Of a stretch of 64,000 nucleotides of DNA, positions 45,312 through 57,119 are shown piece after piece. Each line of letters opens with the position of its first letter. The stretch's first letter is position 1. Source of the stretch: Solirubrobacterales bacterium (GTDB lineage Bacteria > Actinomycetota > Thermoleophilia > Solirubrobacterales > Solirubrobacteraceae). The notes below the pieces were generated by a model. That model made no database searches and was not told where the DNA came from. It worked only from the letters and a program-made list of their open reading frames with translations. The DNA lies in the NCBI GenBank assembly GCA_019244395.1, contig JAFASQ010000352.1, positions 1 through 64,000 of the forward strand, in the 5' to 3' direction. Position numbers and translations under genes: made by a program.

Positions 45312-46142
45312 GCCGTCGCCCACCCGGTCCTCCCCCATGTGGGGGGAAGCCACCGGTGTGGAGGGAGCCGCCGAAGCGGGCGGAGTCGCCGAAGCGGGCG
45401 GAGCCGCCGAAGCCGGCGGAGTCGCCGAAGGGGTCGAAGCCACCAAAGCGGGCGGAGCCGCCGGGGCGATGGGCGGCATAGGCGCTGGCGCTGCCACCGT
45501 CGCCGTAGAGCCGGCGCGCTCCGCATCCTCGGGGAAGCGATCAGCGGCATCCTCGGCCAGCGAGAAGAGCGCCGTGGCTACATTGCGCACGTCCTCGATC
45601 AGGCGGCCGCGCTCGGCCCACACGGCGTCGGTCTCGCTATCGAGCTCGCGCAGGTTGCGCTTCGCGTTTTCGGTCATCGCCACCGCGTTGGCGGCGGCAT
45701 CGGACAGACAGCGGTCGGCCTGGGACTGCGCCCGTCGGGTGATCTCGGCCGCCTGTGCGTGAGCGACCTTGAGAATCGCGCTCGTCTCCTCGCCGACGCG
45801 CTCGAGTTCCTCCTCCACCGCCGGCACCGGCGAGCGCCGCCCATGCAGCTCGGCGATTTCGCGCTCGAGCTCAGCGACATGCGCTTCGACCGCTTCGCGG
45901 TCATAGCCGTGTAGCGCGGTCGGGAACCGCCTGGCCGCGGGCTCCAACTGGGCCGCGTCGACCGCTGCCGTCGGCTGGTCGGTCTCGTCGTAGGCGGCCC
46001 AGGTCGGGTCGTCGTCCACCGGCCGGTCGAAGCTGCTGAAGCCGCGCGACAGCTTGTCGCCGATATCGGCGAACCACGTCCCGGGCGAGCGACGCTTGAC
46101 GGGCTCATCGTACGTCGTGCCGCTTCTTTCGAAGTCGCTCAT
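45291..46142 (-). CDS. DivIVA-like coiled-coil protein with Ala/Pro-rich tail
   Basis: FPTALHGYDREAVEAHVAELEREIAELHG; C-terminal PPASAAPPASATPPASAAP repeats. Confidence 0.75.
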   Translation of the reverse strand: MSDFERSGTTYDEPVKRRSPGTWFADIGDKLSRGFSSFDRPVDDDPTWAAYDETDQPTAAVDAAQLEPAARRFPTALHGYDREAVEAHVAELEREIAELHGRRSPVPAVEEELERVGEETSAILKVAHAQAAEITRRAQSQADRCLSDAAANAVAMTENAKRNLRELDSETDAVWAERGRLIEDVRNVATALFSLAEDAADRFPEDAERAGSTATVAAPAPMPPIAPAAPPALVASTPSATPPASAAPPASATPPASAAPSTPVASPHMGEDRVGDGSTPWTD

Positions 46143-46256
46143 CCATAACTCCTCTGCGCGTCTCATGGGGTGTGGCGTGGTTCGGCACGCCGCGGGCGAT
46201 CCCTCCGGCGGGTGGAGAGGTTGCAACCGTTCGTGCGCCGCGGCGCGCGGCTCGGA

Positions 46257-46628
46257 TCACGAACCGCCCTGGCCCCCCGGCCATAGCTGGGGCCCGATCC
46301 CCATGATCTCGATCATCCGCCCGATCGGAGCGCTGACACGCCGGTCTACGTCCAGTTCGTGCCCGCCTTCCCGGGCGTGCTTGAGCCCGAGCACGATCGC
46401 ACGCACCCCCGAGCTGTCGATGAATTCGAGCCCGGAGAGATCGAGCCGAATCCGGGGACCGCCCTCCCGCAGCCGGCGCAGCCGCTCCTCGACCGTGTCT
46501 GCCACCGCGATATCCAGCTCGCCCACCAGCGCGAGCCGGACGACCCCGTCCGCGTCGAGGTTCTCCCGTATCTCGAAGGATGGCCCGGCGAGTGCCAAGA
46601 GTGCAGACGGTGTCGGATTTCCAGCCAA
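46257..46628 (-). CDS. STAS domain protein (anti-sigma factor antagonist type)
   Basis: GVVRLALVGELDIAVADTVEERLRRLREGGPRIRLDLSGLEFIDSSGVRAIV; start approximate. Confidence 0.75.
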   Translation of the reverse strand: MAGNPTPSALLALAGPSFEIRENLDADGVVRLALVGELDIAVADTVEERLRRLREGGPRIRLDLSGLEFIDSSGVRAIVLGLKHAREGGHELDVDRRVSAPIGRMIEIMGIGPQLWPGGQGGS

Positions 46629-46829
46629 GCAGCGGGAGGAGGGCGCAATCCTAGCGACGGGAGGTCCGGGAAAGGAATCGGCCCCTGCAGCGTCTTTGAT
46701 GACACAGGCGCGAAGCCCCCCTCGTGCCGGCAATCGGCGGCGGCCGCCACGGCCGCCGCCGGCCTGCCGGTCGTCGAGGCGATGCACGCACCGGCGCACG
46801 GCAAAGCGCCGGCGCGCGGGGGGGTACAC

Positions 46830-47520
46830 GCGCCGGCGCCGGGGCCTGGGGCCGGGCCCCACGAGGCAGTATCCGGCGGTGGCTTGCACCAGCCACAGCT
46901 CGACCCGCGACGGCACGACGGCAACGGCCTCGAGCAGCCGGCGCGCCGCCGCTGGCAAGTGCGCCGCCCGCGCCAGCACGGCCCAGCGCACGGTGTCGGG
47001 CATCTGGACGTTCATCGCGGCCAGCGCCTCGGTGACGAAGAATGGGTTCCCGCCGGTCCGCTCGAACAGCCGCTCGGCGCCGGCACCCGACGCCCCGGCC
47101 AATGTCCGCACGGCCTCGAGCGAGAGCGGCGGAACGTGCCGGCGCTCGACCGCCGGCGCGCCGGCCAGCTCGCCGAGCACGATCTGCAGCGGAGCGACCG
47201 GGCGCAGCTGGTCGTCCCTGAACGTCACCAGGGCGAGCACCGGCAGCGCCTCGACCCTGCGCGCCAGGAGCTTGATCACGTCGAGCGTTCCGACATCGGC
47301 CCAGTGGACGTCTTCGGCCACGAGCACCGTCGGCGGCCGTCGCGACAGCTCCTGGGCCAGCCGAACGAGGAGCTCGTAGGGGCGGCGGGCGTGCGGGGCG
47401 AGGTCGGGAAGCTCGACGCCGGCGGCATCGGCGATGTCGAGGAACGGTCCGAGCGCCCGGGGCGTGAACAGCCGCTCGCAGGCCCCCCACAGTACCCTGG
47501 CCCGTCTCTCCGTAGCGCAG
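46830..47520 (-). pseudogene. Remnant of LuxR/AAA_16-type ATPase regulator (no P-loop, no HTH)
   Basis: ARVLWGACERLFTPRALGPFLDIADAAG...LVAEDVHWADVGTLDVIKLLARR...FERTGGNPFFVTEAL then decays into GC-rich low complexity. Confidence 0.7.
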
Positions 47521-47554
47521 AATCAGGGGGCGGACCCCGCGTAAGCTGTTGACT

Positions 47555-48298
47555 ATGTCCGTCGATTCGCCCGAGCAGCTGCGCGGCCTGCGACGGGCCG
47601 GACGGGTCGTGGCCGAGACGCTTCGCGTCCTTCGGAGCGTGGTGGCGCCCGGGGTGAGCACGGGCGAGCTCGACCGGCTCGCCGCCGAGACGTTCGCCCG
47701 GCACGGGGCACGCTCAGGTCCGATCCTGACCTATGACTACCCCGGCTCCGTGTGCATCTCGGTCGAAGACGAGGTGGTTCACGGCGTCCCGGGCCGGCGG
47801 ATCGTTCGGGAGGGTGAACTGGTCACGCTCGACGTCGCGGCCGAGCTCGACGGTTACCATGCCGACGCTGCCGTCACGGTCCCGGTCGGAAGCGTGGATC
47901 AGGGGCGGCGCCGACTGATGTCCGCCACCCGTGCCGCGCTAGCCGCGGGCATCCACGCCGCGCAACCCGGCTGTACCCTGCGCGACGTCGGCGCCGCGAT
48001 CGAACGAGCCTCCCGTCGTCACGGGTTCAGCATCCTGCGTGAGCTGACCGGCCACGGGATCGGCTTCGCGATGCACGAGGAGCCGACGGTGTTCAACTGG
48101 GCGGCACCGGCAGCCAGGGCACGCCTAACCCCCGGGCTCGTGTTCACGATCGAGCCGATGCTGACCGCTGGGCGGCCGGAGATCGTGCTCGGGCGCGACG
48201 GCTGGACGATCCGCACCGTCGACCGAGCTCCCTCGGCGCACGAGGAGCACACGATCATGGTCGCCGAGGCGGGGCCGGTCATTCTGACCGCGGGCTGA
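47555..48298 (+). CDS. map: Type I methionine aminopeptidase
   Basis: LTYDYPGSVCISVEDEVVHGVPG, ELTGHGIGFAMHEEPTVFNW. Confidence 0.95.
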   Translation: MSVDSPEQLRGLRRAGRVVAETLRVLRSVVAPGVSTGELDRLAAETFARHGARSGPILTYDYPGSVCISVEDEVVHGVPGRRIVREGELVTLDVAAELDGYHADAAVTVPVGSVDQGRRRLMSATRAALAAGIHAAQPGCTLRDVGAAIERASRRHGFSILRELTGHGIGFAMHEEPTVFNWAAPAARARLTPGLVFTIEPMLTAGRPEIVLGRDGWTIRTVDRAPSAHEEHTIMVAEAGPVILTAG

Positions 48299-48376
48299 AG
48301 CGGGCCGACGCGAACCCCGGCGCGGCGGGCTGGAGCGGACCGACGCGAACCCCGGCGCGGCTACGCGGGCTGGAGC
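48290..48376. repeat. 35-bp direct repeat spanning convergent stop codons
   Basis: GCGGGCTGAAGCGGGCCGACGCGAACCCCGGCGCG (48290) / GCGGGCTGGAGCGGACCGACGCGAACCCCGGCGCG (48325) / GCGGGCTGGAGC (48365). Confidence 0.9.
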
Positions 48377-49311
48377 CGGCGCACCTCCAGGCGCCCCTCC
48401 TCCACCCGTACCTGGAACGACGGCTGCGCCGAGGTGGCCGGACCGCCCCGGACCGCGCCGTTACGCAGGTCGAAGCGAGACCCGTGGCACGCGCAGACAA
48501 TCTCCTCCCCCTCCACCTCGCCCTCGCTGAGCGAGCAGCCCCGGTGTGAGCAGCGGTCGTGAATGGCGAAGGTCCGCTCCCCGCGGCGCAGCAGGAGCAC
48601 GGGGGTATCGTCGACCACGACCCTGACCGGCTGCCCCTCCTTGAGCTGGGCGGCGTCGGCCGCCGGGGTCCAGTCGGTCGGTCCGGGATCGAACACCGTC
48701 TGGGCAGGTCCCACGCCCTTGTTGAGCGAGAGATGGCCGCCCAGGTAACCGCCGGCCATCAGCACGGACATCCCGGCGAACCCGAGCACCGCCCCGCGGC
48801 CTCGCGCTCCCCTCCGGCGGGCCCGCAGCGACGCGAAGTAGAGCGTCGCGGCGATCGCGTTGCCGCTGGCGTGAACCACGCCGGCGCGGCGAATCGTGTC
48901 GTCGACCACCTCGGTGTCGGCCCAGTCGTTGGCCCCCGCCGCAGCGGTCGGCAGGTAAGCCGCCAGGCCAAGCGCGATCAGCCGCTGGCTGGCCACGCCA
49001 TCGGCATCGGGCGCGAGGAGGTCGAGCAGCGAGGCGCTGGCGAACGAGCCGATCACGACATCGGTGAGCATCGGGTGGACCGCGTGACCGAGCCAGGTGC
49101 CGCTGAGCGCGTCCTTGACGGGACCGCGGGGGACGATCTCGCGAATTTTCTTGCCGAGCGCCTTGCCCGGCGCGTCAAGCACCTCCGCGGACTCGATCGC
49201 TTCCATCACCGGCTCCAGCGGAGTGAGCTGGCGGCGTTGTGGGCCGGTATCGATCACGGTGGCGCCATACCCGGTGATCGGCACCGGTAACCGCGGGTAC
49301 AACCGCTCCAT
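48361..49311 (-). CDS. Rieske [2Fe-2S] protein with N-terminal DUF2231 membrane domain
   Basis: HDRCSHRGCSLSEGEVEGEEIVCACHGSRFDLRNG; DUF2231-like WLGHAVHPMLTDVVIGSF. Confidence 0.9.
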   Translation of the reverse strand: MERLYPRLPVPITGYGATVIDTGPQRRQLTPLEPVMEAIESAEVLDAPGKALGKKIREIVPRGPVKDALSGTWLGHAVHPMLTDVVIGSFASASLLDLLAPDADGVASQRLIALGLAAYLPTAAAGANDWADTEVVDDTIRRAGVVHASGNAIAATLYFASLRARRRGARGRGAVLGFAGMSVLMAGGYLGGHLSLNKGVGPAQTVFDPGPTDWTPAADAAQLKEGQPVRVVVDDTPVLLLRRGERTFAIHDRCSHRGCSLSEGEVEGEEIVCACHGSRFDLRNGAVRGGPATSAQPSFQVRVEEGRLEVRRLQPA

Positions 49312-49804
49312 GCCCGGAGACCTCAACGACTTCGAGCGGCTCATGGCCCAGCTCGACTATTCGCTGTTCATCGTCACCGTGGCCGCGGGCGAGGAGCGCG
49401 CCGGCTGCCTGGTCGGCTTCGCCTCACAGGTCTCGATCCATCCGCCTCGCTTCCTGATCGGACTGTCGGTCAAGAATCGCACCTACCGCGTGGCCTCAGC
49501 GGGCGCGAACACGCTGGCCGTCCATTTCGTCCCCGAGCAGGCGGAGGAACTCGCGCTCCTGTTCGGCGGCGAGACCGGTGACGAGGTCGACAAGTTCGCG
49601 CAGTGCGAGTGGCGCCCGGGACCGGGCGGCGCACCCATCCTCGCCGGCCTCGAGGACTGGTTCGCCGGCCGCGTGCTCGAGCGATTGCCGTTCGGCGACC
49701 ACTGCGGCTATCTGCTCGAGCCGATCGACGAGGAAGCCCACCGCTCGGGATCGCCGCTCACCTTCCGCCGGGCCAAGTGGATCGAGCCCGGGCACGAGCC
49801 GTAA
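49310..49804 (+). CDS. Flavin reductase-like domain protein
   Basis: DYSLFIVTVAAGEERAGCLVGFASQVSIHPPRFLIGLSVKNRTYRV. Confidence 0.87.
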   Translation: MPGDLNDFERLMAQLDYSLFIVTVAAGEERAGCLVGFASQVSIHPPRFLIGLSVKNRTYRVASAGANTLAVHFVPEQAEELALLFGGETGDEVDKFAQCEWRPGPGGAPILAGLEDWFAGRVLERLPFGDHCGYLLEPIDEEAHRSGSPLTFRRAKWIEPGHEP

Positions 49805-49840
49805 ACGGACGCGTCGGTTCCCGGCCCTTACCCTCCAACC

Positions 49841-50230
49841 ATGGCCTACCGCGTCGCCCGTCCCGATGAGTTCGACTGGATCACTCGCCCCCATGACCCC
49901 GACGAGCCGGCCCGCCATGTCGCGGAGTTGAGCGAACGTCTCGCGTTCGCCCACACCCGCGGGAACGTGTGGCGCTACGAGCCCGGCGCCAAGGGCCGGC
50001 GCCACCGCCATCCCGTGCAGGAGGAGACGTTCGTGGTCCTCGGCGGCACGCTGTCGATGTACGTCGGCGAGCCGCCCGAGCGGGTGGACGTCCCGGTCGG
50101 CGGCGTCATCCACGTGGAGCCCGGCACACCGCTCCAGAGCGCCAACCACGGCGACGTCGACCTGCTCGTCTACGCCTACGGCTACCCGCCCGAGAGCGAG
50201 CACGCCGAGCTCCTGGATCCGGTGGCGTAG
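49841..50230 (+). CDS. Cupin domain protein
   Basis: NVWRYEPGAKGRRHRHPVQEETFVVLGGTLSMYVGEPP...VHVEPGTPLQSAN. Confidence 0.9.
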   Translation: MAYRVARPDEFDWITRPHDPDEPARHVAELSERLAFAHTRGNVWRYEPGAKGRRHRHPVQEETFVVLGGTLSMYVGEPPERVDVPVGGVIHVEPGTPLQSANHGDVDLLVYAYGYPPESEHAELLDPVA

Positions 50231-50250
50231 GGGCCGATACTCGCACCCCC

Positions 50251-50316
50251 GGATTGATCAGACCCCGGGAACCCGGGTGATCGATCAGAACCCGGGTGAT
50301 TGATCAGAACCCGGGT
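50251..50316. repeat. ~19-20 bp palindromic tandem repeat (TGATYGATCAGAACCCGGG)
   Basis: TTGATCAGACCCCGGGAACCCGGGTGATCGATCAGAACCCGGGTGATTGATCAGAACCCGGG. Confidence 0.85.
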
Positions 50317-50433
50317 AAGGCGACACTCGCCCGGCCGCACGGGCCGAATTCATATTCACCGGGGGAGACCCGAGACACGCAGCCGGCCGATGCGGTCGGG
50401 AAACGGCGCCCCGTCAGACGCGTCGGCAGGGCG

Positions 50434-50769
50434 TCACGGACACATTTGCGTGTAAGGCGGTCCGCCCACGAACTGCTCCCACTCGGCGCGCGTGAGGTTG
50501 GCGTCCGCCAGAGCGCAGGCACGTCGCCCCCACGCCGCCACTGAGGTGGGCCAGACGAAGGCGCCGCGCGGTCGTCGACCACCAGGAGGCCCCTGCCGCC
50601 GGACCGAACGCCGCCGAGGCGGTGGAGCCCGCATCGGAGGCGAGCCGCGGACCCTGCTGCTGCATTCCGGCGGTGAACCACACCTTGACGGTGCCGTCTC
50701 CGTACCCCCCGAGCTGCGTCCATTCGGCCCCGAGCATCTCGCGGCCTGCCATTTTCCGGCTTCAGCCAC
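50434..50769 (-). pseudogene. Frameshifted remnant of WD40-repeat protein C-terminus
   Basis: One frame shows GGYGDGTVKVWFTA; another ends RGAFVWPTSVAAWGRRACALADANLTRAEWEQFVGGPPYTQMCP*, typical C-term of nSTAND/BTAD-WD40 proteins. Confidence 0.65.
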
Positions 50770-50901
50770 CCACGAGTCCGACGAGGCTGCCGAGCGGTTG
50801 AAGCCGCTTGCATCCGATTCCGGCGGTAGTACGATCTGACACTCGTCTCGGCGCCTCGAGCGACCAGCGATGCCCGCACTACCTAGGCCGGAGGTTCTCG
50901 T

Positions 50902-51234
50902 ATGGCAGATCTCTCGCGGTACTTGGATAACGCTTACGAGGGAAACGAGTTCCGCGAACTCGCCGATTCACCCGTGGACGCGCTCGAGGGCGTATCGGTC
51001 GGGGACGCCGAGCAGCTTCAGGCCGCGTTCAATATCCGGACGATCCGTGACCTGGCTGAGAGCAAGTACGTGCGAAGGGCGGCAACCCGGCAACGGTCGA
51101 GCAACAGGTCACCCAGGTCAACGATGCGGTCGGCTCGATCGGCACCCAGTCAGCAAGTTCCGGGCAACCCATACCGAGACGGTTCCGTCTCACCTATAAC
51201 CAAGCAAACGGAGGTCAGTTATGACAGAGAGTGA
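50902..51234 (+). CDS. Hypothetical protein with HhH-like segment (3' half may be frameshifted)
   Basis: SPVDALEGVSVGDAEQLQAAFNIRTIRDLAESKYVRRA; SD GGAGG upstream. Confidence 0.55.
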   Translation: MADLSRYLDNAYEGNEFRELADSPVDALEGVSVGDAEQLQAAFNIRTIRDLAESKYVRRAATRQRSSNRSPRSTMRSARSAPSQQVPGNPYRDGSVSPITKQTEVSYDRE

Positions 51235-51622
51235 GCAGTACGGTAGCGAGTCCGGCGGCCCCGGCCAGGAGTCCGGCGGCGGGTATGGCCAGGAGCCCGG
51301 CGGCGGCTACGGCCAGGAATCGGGCGGTGGTTACGGTCAGGAATCCGGTGGTCAGGAATCCGAAGGCTACGGCCAGCAATCGGGCGGCCGTCGCGAGGAG
51401 GAAGAGGAGGGCGGCGGCTACGGCCAGCAATCAGGCGGCCGCGAGCGGGAGTCCGAGGAAGGTCAGGGCGGCTACGGCCAGGAGTCCGGCGGCGGTTACG
51501 GCCAGGAATCGGGCGGCGGTTACGGCCAGGAATCGGGCGGCGGTTATGGCCGGGAGTCCGAAAACGACCCCGGCTCGGGCGGCTCCGGCGGTTCGTCGTT
51601 CGACGATCCCGCGCGTCAATAA
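51221..51622 (+). CDS. GYGQ[E/Q]S-repeat low-complexity protein
   Basis: ATG with SD GGAGG; 133 aa with 8 GYGQ + 1 GYGR repeats, Gly/Ser/Gln/Glu/Tyr-dominated. Confidence 0.75.
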   Translation: MTESEQYGSESGGPGQESGGGYGQEPGGGYGQESGGGYGQESGGQESEGYGQQSGGRREEEEEGGGYGQQSGGRERESEEGQGGYGQESGGGYGQESGGGYGQESGGGYGRESENDPGSGGSGGSSFDDPARQ

Positions 51623-51772
51623 GCAGACACCCATCGACCGATCCAAGGCGGCCGGCGCCGGGGCGGGCGCTGGCCGCCAGCGGATGAGCGCAGCTCGAAT
51701 GTGACATTAGCTGCCATCGCGAAAACCATGTCACCGTTTCTACTGTCAGCGCCAGGGTAGGATTTACGTTCG

Positions 51773-52141
51773 GTGTTAGACTTCGTGTTGAGGCCTGCTC
51801 GTTCGATCATCCGGGTGCTGAACGAGGACGCGCTCAAACCCCTCGAAGAGACCGAACGAGAGACCCTGGACGCGGTCAAGGCGGTAGATCGCGTGACCGG
51901 GTCGATCGAGCACCACGTCGAGGTGATCGAGACCCTCGCTACCTCAGTCGGTCCATTGACCGAATCTGTCGACCGGCTGAACGAAACGATGCGCGACCTT
52001 GTGAAGATGCTCGCGCCTCTCGCCACGGCCGAGCGCGAGGTTGCGCACACCGAGCAGCGACTTGAGCAAGCCGAGCACTTCCTCGGCTTCCGGCGCCACA
52101 AGAAGCCGGCTGAATCGGAATCCACCCCGCCAGAGAATTAG
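51773..52141 (+). CDS. Hypothetical coiled-coil protein
   Basis: Heptad-rich ETERETLDAVKAVDRVTGSIEHHVEVIETLATSVGPLTESVDRLNETMRDLVKML; TAGGAT 9 nt before GTG. Confidence 0.7.
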   Translation: MLDFVLRPARSIIRVLNEDALKPLEETERETLDAVKAVDRVTGSIEHHVEVIETLATSVGPLTESVDRLNETMRDLVKMLAPLATAEREVAHTEQRLEQAEHFLGFRRHKKPAESESTPPEN

Positions 52142-52284
52142 CATGAGCTTGGAACCTGACCGTGCGGATGCGGCACGCGGCCCAAGTCGAGCTCGTGGCC
52201 AATTGTCAGGGTCGGCACCCAAAAGTTCGGGGTCCCCCACCGATTGTCGCCGGTTCGCTCGGGCCGTAGCGTTCGGCACGATCG

Positions 52285-52674
52285 GTGGGGCGCTATGAAA
52301 TCCTGCGCGCGATCGGTCGGGGCGGGATGGCGATCGTCTACGCCGCCCGTCAACCGGACCTCGACGGCCAGGTCGCGCTCAAGGAGCTGAGCCGCTTCCA
52401 CGCGAACTCGGCGGAGTTCGCCCATCGCTTCCTTCGCGAGTCGCGCGTCGCGGGTTATCTGAACCACCCGAACATCGTCACCGTGCACGAGTACTTTGAT
52501 CACGGCGGCACGCCGTACATCGCAATGGAGCTTGTGGCACGCGGGTTCCTGCGTCCCTATATCAAACGGCTCTCACTCGCGCAGATCGCCGGCGTGCTCG
52601 AGGGCATCCTCGCTGCGCCTGCGCACGCCGAGACGGCCGGAATCGGTCAACGATCGATGATGCGGGCGCTCTAA
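52285..52674 (+). pseudogene. Truncated Ser/Thr protein kinase (N-lobe only)
   Basis: GRYEILRAIGRGGMAIVYAARQPDLDGQVALKELS...LNHPNIVTVHEYFDHGGTPYIAMELV; ends before HRD/DFG catalytic loop. Confidence 0.75.
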
Positions 52675-52721
52675 TTCGGGTAGCCAAGGGGGTACACACA
52701 CCAAGAGGAGAGGGGGAGCAC

Positions 52722-52931
52722 ATGGCTCGCGACGACGAAGCGGCGCGGTACCGGGAAGCTGCACACTTGACCCTTGACCAGCTCGAGTGGTGCATCGAGT
52801 ACCTCCGCACGATTCGCAAGACGAGGATCGCAAATGTCCTTGCCCGCAACCGGTCGGCGATCGCCCGCGGCCTCGAGGAAAGCGACGACGGGAGTTCTGG
52901 AAGGATTTCCGCGCCGGGGCCGAATACCTAA
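52722..52931 (+). CDS. Small helical hypothetical protein
   Basis: MARDDEAARYREAAHLTLDQLEWCIEYLRTIRKTRIANVLARNRSAIARGLEE; SD AGGAGAGGGGGAG. Confidence 0.6.
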   Translation: MARDDEAARYREAAHLTLDQLEWCIEYLRTIRKTRIANVLARNRSAIARGLEESDDGSSGRISAPGPNT

Positions 52932-53018
52932 TTCTGCGCAGGGCCCCGTGTTAGCGGTGAGCCGACCGGGGTATGACTCGATTGCGGCGACCGTCGCCGG
53001 CCGTGACCGGAGGCTGAG

Positions 53019-53957
53019 ATGAGCATCGTGCAGAAGCTCGACGAGAGGCAGCGAACCAGCAAGCCGCTGGCGGTGTCGATCGCCACGTTCAAGAAGTTCT
53101 CGGAGGATAAATCAGCGAATCTCGCCGCGATGATCGCCTTCTGGGGCTTCTTCTCGGTCTTCCCCCTGTTCATCGTCCTGGTCACCTGCCTGGCCTGGTT
53201 CTTACCTGCCGGCGACAAGACCTCCGTGCTTCACCACGTGGCCAAGATGCTTCCGCTACTCGATCCGTCGACGGTCGGCGGTCTAACCGGAAGCTGGTGG
53301 GTGCTCATCCTTGGCCTGGCCACCGCGCTCTGGAGCGGGACCGGAGTCGTGCGAACGTTGCAGTTCACGTTCGACTCGGTATGGGAGGTTCCCTACCACG
53401 AGCGTCCGGGCCTGGTCAAGCAAACCGTCCGCAGCCTCTGGGTCCTGGCCACGATCGGCCTGGGCCTCGTGCTCACGACCCTGTTGTCCGGGTTCGTCGT
53501 GAGCTCAGCCAACGGGGTTCACCTGGGCCCGGTCGGCCGCGTGGGCGGCTACGTGCTCGCCATCGCACTGGACGTGGGGATCTTCATAGCCGCATTCCGC
53601 CTGCTGACCGACCGCGCCGAAAGCCTCCGCGACGTCCTGCCCGGCGGTCTCCTCGCCGGCCTGGCGTTCTTCATCCTGCAACAGGTGTCCGCCCTGATCA
53701 TCTCGCATTACCTGCAAAAGGCCCAGTCGACGTACGGACACTTCGCCACCGTGATCACGATTCTGTGGTGGTTCTACCTCCAGTCGATGATCACCCTCCT
53801 CGGCGCGCAGCTCAATGTCGTTCTGAAGAAAGGCTTCTATCCGCGCTCACTGGTCGGCGCGCCGGACACCGCGGCAGACCACCGCGTGCTCGAGGCCTAC
53901 GCGGCCGAGCGCACCTACCATCCTGAGCAGAATGTGACCTCGCGCGTGGAGCAGTAG
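53019..53957 (+). CDS. YihY/BrkB family membrane protein
   Basis: NLAAMIAFWGFFSVFPLFIVLVTCLAW, GGLLAGLAFFILQQVSALIISHYLQ, YGHFATVITILWWFYLQSMITLLGAQLN. Confidence 0.93.
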   Translation: MSIVQKLDERQRTSKPLAVSIATFKKFSEDKSANLAAMIAFWGFFSVFPLFIVLVTCLAWFLPAGDKTSVLHHVAKMLPLLDPSTVGGLTGSWWVLILGLATALWSGTGVVRTLQFTFDSVWEVPYHERPGLVKQTVRSLWVLATIGLGLVLTTLLSGFVVSSANGVHLGPVGRVGGYVLAIALDVGIFIAAFRLLTDRAESLRDVLPGGLLAGLAFFILQQVSALIISHYLQKAQSTYGHFATVITILWWFYLQSMITLLGAQLNVVLKKGFYPRSLVGAPDTAADHRVLEAYAAERTYHPEQNVTSRVEQ

Positions 53958-54179
53958 CCCGAGGCGGCTGTAGTCGCCTTTCGGCTGCCGTGCAACCTCG
54001 CCACGCGGCCGACTGGACTCCGCGGTTTTGGCGCTGGCGCCTCTGCTGCGCTCATCACCATGACCGGCTGGCCACCGACTCCTCGGTTCATTACTGCGCC
54101 CAGATTCCGATCGTCGGCGGGATCCCTCCCTGGGGTTTCCACACCGGTGCGCCGATCAGCGGCGGCAACCGGTAGCTAC

Positions 54180-56983
<2,804 letters not shown>

Positions 56984-57119
56984 GCCGTTCCAACCCTTCC
57001 GTAACGTCAACCTCGCGGATGCTCTCGCCCACGCGGCTTGAAATTCGCCGCTCACTTTTCGTCGCGGCCGACGCCTCAACACGTGAGGCGGCCAACCGAT
57101 CGATGAAAGGAGAGCCGTG

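Noticed and set aside
45339-45914. Plus-strand GGAAEAGG-repeat ORFs
   Set aside because: Complement of the Ala/Pro-rich tail of the DivIVA-like gene; not independent coding.
46257-47327. AAA-STAS fusion protein as called by the ORF track
   Set aside because: Linker region is low-complexity and the AAA part lacks P-loop; more likely a regulator remnant plus a separate STAS gene.
50251-50316. Rho-independent terminator after the cupin gene
   Set aside because: Palindromic CCCGGG/TGATCA units are tandemly repeated and lack a T-run; kept only as a repeat.
51219-51734. Minus-strand Arg/Pro-rich ORF opposite the GYGQ protein
   Set aside because: Antisense of a repeat; no SD, composition typical of shadow ORFs.
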